The position numbers and the translations under genes are program-made. Shown piece by piece: positions 59,295 to 64,000 of a stretch of 64,000 bases of DNA. Source of the DNA: Actinoplanes xinjiangensis (GTDB lineage: Bacteria; Actinomycetota; Actinomycetes; Mycobacteriales; Micromonosporaceae). Location of the stretch: assembly GCF_003148685.1 (NCBI RefSeq), contig NZ_QGGR01000014.1:186001-250000 (forward strand), given 5' to 3'. The notes under the pieces were generated by a model that was given only the letters and a program-made list of their open reading frames with translations, ran no database searches and was not told the DNA's origin. Within the stretch, counting starts at the first letter, position 1. Each line of letters begins with the position of its first letter.

Positions 59295-60782
59295 TCAACG
59301 AGTCTGCGGGAAGCCGAGGTCGACCGACGAGGTTCCCGGGTCGGGCCAGCGGGAGGTGACGACCTTGCTGCGGGTGTAGAAGTGGATGCCGTCCGGGCCG
59401 TACATGTGGGTGTCGCCGAACAGCGACGCCTTCCAGCCACCGAACGAGTAGTAGGCCACCGGCACCGGGATCGGCACGTTCACGCCGACCATGCCCGCGT
59501 TGACGTCGAACTGGAACTGCCGGGCCGCGCCGCCGTCCCGGGTGAAGATGGCGGTGCCGTTGCCGTACTCGTTGTCGTTGACCAGCTGCAGCGCCTCGGC
59601 GTAGGTGTCCACCCGGACGACGCTCAGCACCGGCCCGAAGATCTCGTCGGTGTAGACGGTCATCTCCGGCGTGACGTTGTCGAGCAGCGTGGCGCCCAGG
59701 AAGAAGCCGTCCTTCGGCAGGTCGTCGGCACGGCCGTCGGCCACCACCGTCGCGCCCTGCGTGGCCCCGGCCTCGATGTAACCGGCGACCTTGTCCCGGT
59801 GCTGGGCACTGATCAGGGGGCCCATCTCGGAGGCGGGGTCCGTACCGTCGCCGATCTTGATCTTGGGAAGTCGCGCAGCGATCGCCTCGACCAGCGGGTC
59901 GGCGATCTCGCCGACCGCGACCACCACGGAGATCGCCATGCACCGCTCGCCGGCCGCGCCGTAACCCGCGCTGATCGCCGCGTCGGCGGCCGCGTCGAGT
60001 TCCGCGTCCGGCAGGACGATCATGTGGTTCTTGGCGCCGCCGAGAGCCTGCACGCGCTTGCCGTGCGAGGTGCCGGTCTCGTAGATGTATCTGGCGATCG
60101 GGGTCGAGCCGACGAAGCTGACCGCCGCGACGTCCGGATGCACCAGGATCGCGTCGACCGCCTCCTTGTCCCCGTTGACCACGGTGAACACGCCGTCCGG
60201 CAGGCCCGCCTCCTGCCACAGCCGGGCCAGCCACAGCGCGGCCGACGGGTCCTTCTCGCTGGGCTTGAGCACGAACGCGTTGCCCGAGGCGATCGCGGTG
60301 GCGCACATCCACAGCGGAACCATCGCCGGGAAGTTGAACGGGGTGATACCGGCGACCACACCGAGCGGCTGACGGATCGAGTAGACGTCGACGCCGGTCG
60401 CGGCCTGCTCGGAGAAGTTGCCCTTCATCAGGTGCGGGATGCCGGTGGCGAACTCGACGTTCTCCAGGCCCCGGGCCACCTCGCCGGCCGCGTCGGCGAG
60501 GACCTTGCCGTGCTCGCGGGTGACGATCGCGGACAGCTCGCCGGTGCGCGAGGCGAGCAGCTCACGGAACTTGAACAGGACCGCCGACCGCTTCGAGAGG
60601 GAGGCCTCCCGCCAGCCCCGGGCCGCCGCCTTCGCCGCCTCGACCGCCGCGTCGATCTCCGCCGCGTTCGCGAGATCGACCGAGGCGATCTGCTCGCCGG
60701 TGGCGGGATTGAAGACCGGGCCGACCCGACCCGAAGTGCCGGCGGTCTCGGCGCCGCCGATCCAGTGCGCGATGTGATTCAT
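59295..60782 (-). CDS. mmsA: Methylmalonate/malonate semialdehyde dehydrogenase (CoA-acylating)
   Basis: 495-residue CoA-dependent aldehyde dehydrogenase. Seen: IRQPLGVVAGITPFNFPAMVPLWMCATAIASGNAFVLKPSEKDPSAA, the MmsA signature QALGGAKNHMIVLPDAELDAAADAAISAGYGAAGERCMAISV with the catalytic Cys in GERC, and MVGVNVPIPVPVAYYSFGGWKASLFG. Converts (methyl)malonate semialdehyde to propionyl- or acetyl-CoA. First gene of the operon running to the Pot genes, with the divergent MocR regulator upstream. Confidence 0.95.
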   Translation of the reverse strand: MNHIAHWIGGAETAGTSGRVGPVFNPATGEQIASVDLANAAEIDAAVEAAKAAARGWREASLSKRSAVLFKFRELLASRTGELSAIVTREHGKVLADAAGEVARGLENVEFATGIPHLMKGNFSEQAATGVDVYSIRQPLGVVAGITPFNFPAMVPLWMCATAIASGNAFVLKPSEKDPSAALWLARLWQEAGLPDGVFTVVNGDKEAVDAILVHPDVAAVSFVGSTPIARYIYETGTSHGKRVQALGGAKNHMIVLPDAELDAAADAAISAGYGAAGERCMAISVVVAVGEIADPLVEAIAARLPKIKIGDGTDPASEMGPLISAQHRDKVAGYIEAGATQGATVVADGRADDLPKDGFFLGATLLDNVTPEMTVYTDEIFGPVLSVVRVDTYAEALQLVNDNEYGNGTAIFTRDGGAARQFQFDVNAGMVGVNVPIPVPVAYYSFGGWKASLFGDTHMYGPDGIHFYTRSKVVTSRWPDPGTSSVDLGFPQTR

Positions 60783-60790
60783 GCACCGAG

Positions 60791-60842
60791 ATTATGTGAC
60801 GACTCTAGACCGAACAATGACTTGATTGTACTGTCACATAAT
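60791..60842. promoter_or_regulatory. Perfect inverted repeat between mmsA and the MocR gene
   Basis: ATTATGTGAC (60791-60800) and GTCACATAAT (60833-60842), perfect 10-bp arms with a 32-nt spacer, flank the whole divergent promoter region. The right arm overlaps the ATG of the MocR gene, so that transcript is probably leaderless and autoregulated. Confidence 0.7.
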
Positions 60843-62175
60843 GTTTTACCAGGCCGTCATGGAACGGCTCTCCGACGCCAGCGCCCGCGGCCTCGCCGAA
60901 GCGGTCAGCCGCGCCGTCGGCGACGGCGCCCTCACCGGCGGGAGCAAACTGCCGCCGGTGCGCTCGGTCGCCACCGAACTCCAGCTCTCCCCCAGCACCG
61001 TCAACGCGGCATGGCAGCTCCTCCGGCGGGCCGGCACCATCCGCACCGACGGCCGGCGGGGCACCGTCGTCGCCACCCCCGGCGCCGGCGGTCCCGGTCG
61101 TTATCGGGCGGCGCTGCGGCGAACCTCGGGATTCGGGCTCGACCTCTCGACCGGCGTCCCCGACCCGGCGCTGCTGCCGTCCCTGCCCGACCTGCACGGC
61201 CTGTCCCCCGCGCCGAGCAGCTACCTCGACGAGCCGGTGCTGCCCGAGCTGGGGGCCCTGCTGCGGGAGCGGTGGCCGTACCCCGCGGAACGCCTGGCGA
61301 TCTTCGACGGGGCGATGGACGCCGTCGACCACGTGGCCACCGCACTGCTGCGGCTCGGTGACGTCGCGCTCGTCGAGAACCCGTGCTTCCCGCCCCTGCT
61401 CGACCTCCTCGACACGCTCGGCGTCCGGGTCGCCGGCGTCGCCACCGACGCCCACGGCATGCTGCCCGACCGGCTCGCCGCCGCCCTGGCCCGCCGGCCC
61501 ACCGCGGTCTTCCTCCAGCCGCGCGCCCTCAACCCCACCGGCGCGTCGTGGTCACCGTCGCGGGCCGCCTCCCTCGCCGCGGTCCTCGCCGACAATCCGC
61601 AGGTGTACGTGGTGGAGGACGACTCGGCCGGCGAGTTGTCCTCCGGGCCGCCGCTGTCCGTCGGCACCCACATCCCGCGGCAGACCGTCCACGTACGCAG
61701 CTTCTCCAAATCACACGGCCCCGACCTGCGGCTCGCCGCGCTCAGTGGCCCCGCGACGGTCCTCGACCCGATCCTGGAACGGCGGCTGCTCGGCCAGGGC
61801 TGGACCAGCCGGCTCCTCCAGCACCTGCTGCTCACCCTCCTCACCGCCCCCGCGTCGATCGCCGCCGTCGCCGCCGCCCGCGACGAGTACGCCCGCCGCC
61901 GCCGGCTGATCACCTCCGGTCTCGCGGCGGCCGGGATCACCCTGCCGCCGGGCGAGGGCCTCAACCTCTGGCTGCCCGTCGCCGACGAGCAGGCCGCCCT
62001 GCTCAGCCTGGCCAGCGCCGGAATCGGGGCGGCGGCGGGGACCGCCTTCGCGTTCGGTGCGGGATCGGCACCCCATCTGCGGGTGACCGTCGGTCTGGTC
62101 GCTACCGGTCACGCCGAGGTCGCCGACCGCCTGGCCACGGCGGCGCGGGCCGCCGGCCAGTCCATCCCGCGTTGA
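60841..62175 (+). CDS. MocR-family regulator (GntR helix-turn-helix fused to aminotransferase domain)
   Basis: 444-residue PLP-dependent regulator. Seen: winged helix near the N-terminus (LSDASARGLAEAVSRAVGDGALTGGSKLPPVRSVATELQLSPSTVNAAWQLLRRAGTIRTDGRRGTVV) and a fold-type-I aminotransferase domain with the PLP Lys in VHVRSFSKSHGPDLRLAALSG. MocR proteins such as GabR and PdxR control GABA, polyamine or vitamin B6 genes. Divergent from mmsA and therefore probably governs the mmsA-aminotransferase operon. ATG at 60841. Confidence 0.93.
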   Translation: MFYQAVMERLSDASARGLAEAVSRAVGDGALTGGSKLPPVRSVATELQLSPSTVNAAWQLLRRAGTIRTDGRRGTVVATPGAGGPGRYRAALRRTSGFGLDLSTGVPDPALLPSLPDLHGLSPAPSSYLDEPVLPELGALLRERWPYPAERLAIFDGAMDAVDHVATALLRLGDVALVENPCFPPLLDLLDTLGVRVAGVATDAHGMLPDRLAAALARRPTAVFLQPRALNPTGASWSPSRAASLAAVLADNPQVYVVEDDSAGELSSGPPLSVGTHIPRQTVHVRSFSKSHGPDLRLAALSGPATVLDPILERRLLGQGWTSRLLQHLLLTLLTAPASIAAVAAARDEYARRRRLITSGLAAAGITLPPGEGLNLWLPVADEQAALLSLASAGIGAAAGTAFAFGAGSAPHLRVTVGLVATGHAEVADRLATAARAAGQSIPR

Positions 62176-62507
62176 CTCGGGGGCGACCTTCGCGACCCGG
62201 CACCTCCGGCGGCTTCGCCGCCTTTCGACGCGCGGCCCGTTCGCCCTTCCGACGCGCGGCCCGTTCGCCCTTCCGACGCGCGGCCCCTTCGCCCTTCCGC
62301 GCATTAACCTGCCGCCTTTTCGCGCGCCCGGCCTTTCGGCGTTCCTCGCGCCCAGCCGTGCCGGCTCTCGCGCCCGGCCCTTTCGCGCTTCCGCGCGCCG
62401 AGACCTGCCGCTTCTCGCGCCCTCGGCCTGGCATCTTTCCCGAACGGCCACCTTTGCAGCCAGTCGGCCCGCCCGGCTCACCGACTCTCTGGATCGGCGC
62501 GGGCCTG
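62176..62507. other. Intergenic region with tandem repeats
   Basis: About 330 bp between convergent genes, CT-rich on the plus strand, containing the 24-bp repeats below. No gene seen. Confidence 0.5.
62227..62298. repeat. 24-bp tandem repeat, three copies
   Basis: Units at 62227-62250, 62251-62274 and 62275-62298 (GACGCGCGGCCCGTTCGCCC start); the third differs at one position. Confidence 0.85.
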
Positions 62508-64000
62508 TCAGCTCTTGGCTGGGACGAAGCTGTCGAACACCAGCTGGAGGTCGTCGCGGGACTCGTTCCACTCGGAGTCCGGCGTCTGCCAGTAGATGCC
62601 GTAGGCCTTGTCGTCGGCCACCACCGTGCCACGGTTGTTGACGTGCCGACGGACTCCGTCGCGCACGAACGTGAACTCCCAGTCGGCGGCCTTGCGGAAG
62701 TAGTCGACCGCCTTGATGTGCACCTCGTCGTACTGGGGGAAGTCGCCGCCCCGGACCCGGTTCTCGGCCTGGTTGGTCCAGTCCTTCACCGGATTCGACT
62801 TCGGCTCGTCGGTCTGGTCGATGCCGAGGATCTTCCCGTCACCGCGGAAGTAGACGATGCTCCCCTCCTTCGAGCGTTCCCAGCCCGCGGGGACATAGAG
62901 AGAGAAGCCAGTCTTATCGGTGTACTTCACCCACCCGGCCGGCAGCTGGGGACGCCCGTCCCCCGTCGGAGTCGGGCTCGGCGGCACCGGAATCGGCGCC
63001 GCACTCGACGAAGCCGCGGGTGACGGGGTCGCCGACGTGGCTCCCGCCGTGCCACCCGCGGTCGCACCGCCCACCGGCGCCGCCACGGACTGCGTCGGCT
63101 GGGCTTCAGGGCTACCCGTGCGCCCGATCACCGCCCAGGCGACTCCCGCGACAAGAACGACGGCCAGCGCCGCCACCGCCACGATCAACCCACGCCGGCG
63201 GCGACCCGTTCCGGTCACATCATCATCGGGTACGTCGAACCCGCGCCGACCCGGCCCGACCGCCAAGCCCACAGTCGGCGGGACTGTATCCACCTTCGTG
63301 TCCGCCTCGGACCGGCGGCCCTTCGCATCCGGCTCGGACCCTCGTCCGGCCTCCGGCGAAGTCCCCGTTGTCGGCCCGGACACCGTTTCTGGATCCACCG
63401 CCGCATCCGGGACTGCACCGTGACCCATCGCGACATCCGGCGACGACGCAGCCCGCTCGGCCGCTTCCGGTTCCCGCCCAACGCCCGGCCCGTCGCCCGC
63501 TCCCGGATCTGTTCCTACGGCGGGCGTGGCCACCGTTCCGGGGCCTGCCTCCGACTCCGGATCCGCACCCGGCCTCGCCGCCGCGTCGGCGTCTGTTCCC
63601 GGCTCCAGATCCGCACCCGAGCCAGGCGCAGCCTCCCGAACCGCCTCCGATTCCGGTCCTGAACCCGACCTCGCCGCCGCGTCCGCGCCCGGAGCCGTCC
63701 CTACAGCTGGCGCGGCCACCGTTCCCGGGCCTGCCTCCGAATCCAGTTCCGCGCCCGTCCCGGCCGCCGCGTCGGCGTCTGCTCGCGGCTCCAGATCCGC
63801 ACCCGAGCCAGGCGCAGCCCCCCGAACCGCCTCCGAATCCAGTCCCGAACCCGGCCTCGCCGCCGCGTCCGCGTCCGGCTCCAGATCCGCACCCGAGCCA
63901 GGCGCAGCCTCCCGAACCGCCTCTGGATCCCGTCCCGCCGCGTCCGCTCCAGGCTCAGCCTTCACACCGGACCCGGCGGCCGATCCAGGAACCGACTCCG
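62508..64000 (-). CDS. C-terminal part of a repeat-rich membrane protein, possibly a Ser/Thr kinase, cut by the window edge
   Basis: The frame stays open to the right edge, so the N-terminus is missing; the GTG at 63965 is not a convincing start. Seen: about 250 residues of acidic Ala/Gly/Pro/Asp/Glu-rich repeats (PGSGADLEP and EAGPGTVA units), a basic stretch and one membrane helix (RRRRGLIVAVAALAVVLVAGVAWAVIG), a Thr/Pro/Ser linker and an extracytoplasmic domain (LPAGWVKYTDKTGFSLYVPAGWERSKEGSIVYFRGDGKILGIDQTD...) of about 130 residues. This membrane-plus-ligand-domain layout is typical of the ends of actinomycete PknB-type kinases; the kinase domain would lie outside the window, which is an inference. 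Confidence 0.7.
   Translation of the reverse strand, partial: ESVPGSAAGSGVKAEPGADAAGRDPEAVREAAPGSGADLEPDADAAARPGSGLDSEAVRGAAPGSGADLEPRADADAAAGTGAELDSEAGPGTVAAPAVGTAPGADAAARSGSGPESEAVREAAPGSGADLEPGTDADAAARPGADPESEAGPGTVATPAVGTDPGAGDGPGVGREPEAAERAASSPDVAMGHGAVPDAAVDPETVSGPTTGTSPEAGRGSEPDAKGRRSEADTKVDTVPPTVGLAVGPGRRGFDVPDDDVTGTGRRRRGLIVAVAALAVVLVAGVAWAVIGRTGSPEAQPTQSVAAPVGGATAGGTAGATSATPSPAASSSAAPIPVPPSPTPTGDGRPQLPAGWVKYTDKTGFSLYVPAGWERSKEGSIVYFRGDGKILGIDQTDEPKSNPVKDWTNQAENRVRGGDFPQYDEVHIKAVDYFRKAADWEFTFVRDGVRRHVNNRGTVVADDKAYGIYWQTPDSEWNESRDDLQLVFDSFVPAKS
63590..63930. repeat. Imperfect long repeats in the edge gene
   Basis: The segment CTCCAGATCCGCACCCGAGC recurs at about 63603, 63790 and 63880, within larger units encoding PGSGADLEP-type repeats. 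Confidence 0.7.

Overview
The window is very GC-rich with strong G/C bias at third codon positions, uses many GTG/TTG starts, and carries actinobacterial gene families: F420/FMN luciferase-like oxidoreductases, HxlR, MocR and LacI regulators, a CBM2-linked glycosidase, NACHT membrane NTPases and a CIRCE-controlled Hsp20. It fits a filamentous actinomycete chromosome, probably Micromonosporaceae (Actinoplanes-like); the genus is an inference. I saw no rRNA, tRNA, CRISPR array, transposase or prophage genes.

Left part (1-31 kb). Positions 69-7288 hold a tightly overlapping minus-strand operon: peptide/nickel-type ABC importer (binding protein, two permeases, fused double ATPase) followed by two luciferase-like flavin monooxygenases, the usual layout of organosulfur or chelate scavenging. 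Its promoter carries a perfect inverted repeat. Then come a membrane sulfatase-fold enzyme, a NACHT membrane NTPase, a TetR/acyl-CoA dehydrogenase/CoA-transferase (AMACR-like) group, a repeat-rich region with poor coding potential (14.9-17.6 kb), a secreted GH5 mannanase/cellulase with CBM2, a diguanylate cyclase with a decayed duplicate, a chemoreceptor, a ZnF-UBP protein, an HxlR/quinone-reductase pair, YbaK deacylase, DUF427, F420 oxidoreductases, a MerR regulator, a P1 peptidase, a large catalase and a CIRCE-controlled Hsp20.

Middle (31-40 kb). A LacI regulator, a sugar ABC importer (binding protein and two permeases; no ATPase, as usual when a shared MsiK-type ATPase is used) and a divergent GH3 enzyme form a xylobiose/cello-oligosaccharide-type utilisation locus. 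Copies of the palindrome CGAAAGTTTCG sit in front of both transcription units. A GAF-SpoIIE phosphatase gene downstream is split by a frameshift.

Right part (40-62 kb) is dominated by polyamine/GABA metabolism: two aminobutyraldehyde dehydrogenases, GabT, an Lrp regulator, a PuuB-like FAD oxidase, two further class III aminotransferases, a PotABCD spermidine/putrescine importer, MmsA and a divergent MocR regulator. Two of these units (40132 and 49065 starts) share a near-identical bipartite 43-nt upstream element at almost the same distance from their starts. A histidine kinase/response regulator pair, a gamma-glutamylcyclotransferase-like protein, a duplicated-domain hypothetical protein and a secreted protein with a PD-(D/E)XK-like core lie in between. 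The window ends in a repeat-rich membrane protein that runs off the right edge.

The most unusual features are a family of three dispersed 57-bp palindromes with identical 24-9-24 architecture and a compensatory base-pair change (22918, 29746, 47465); the shared 43-nt polyamine promoter element; and the secreted PD-(D/E)XK-like protein.
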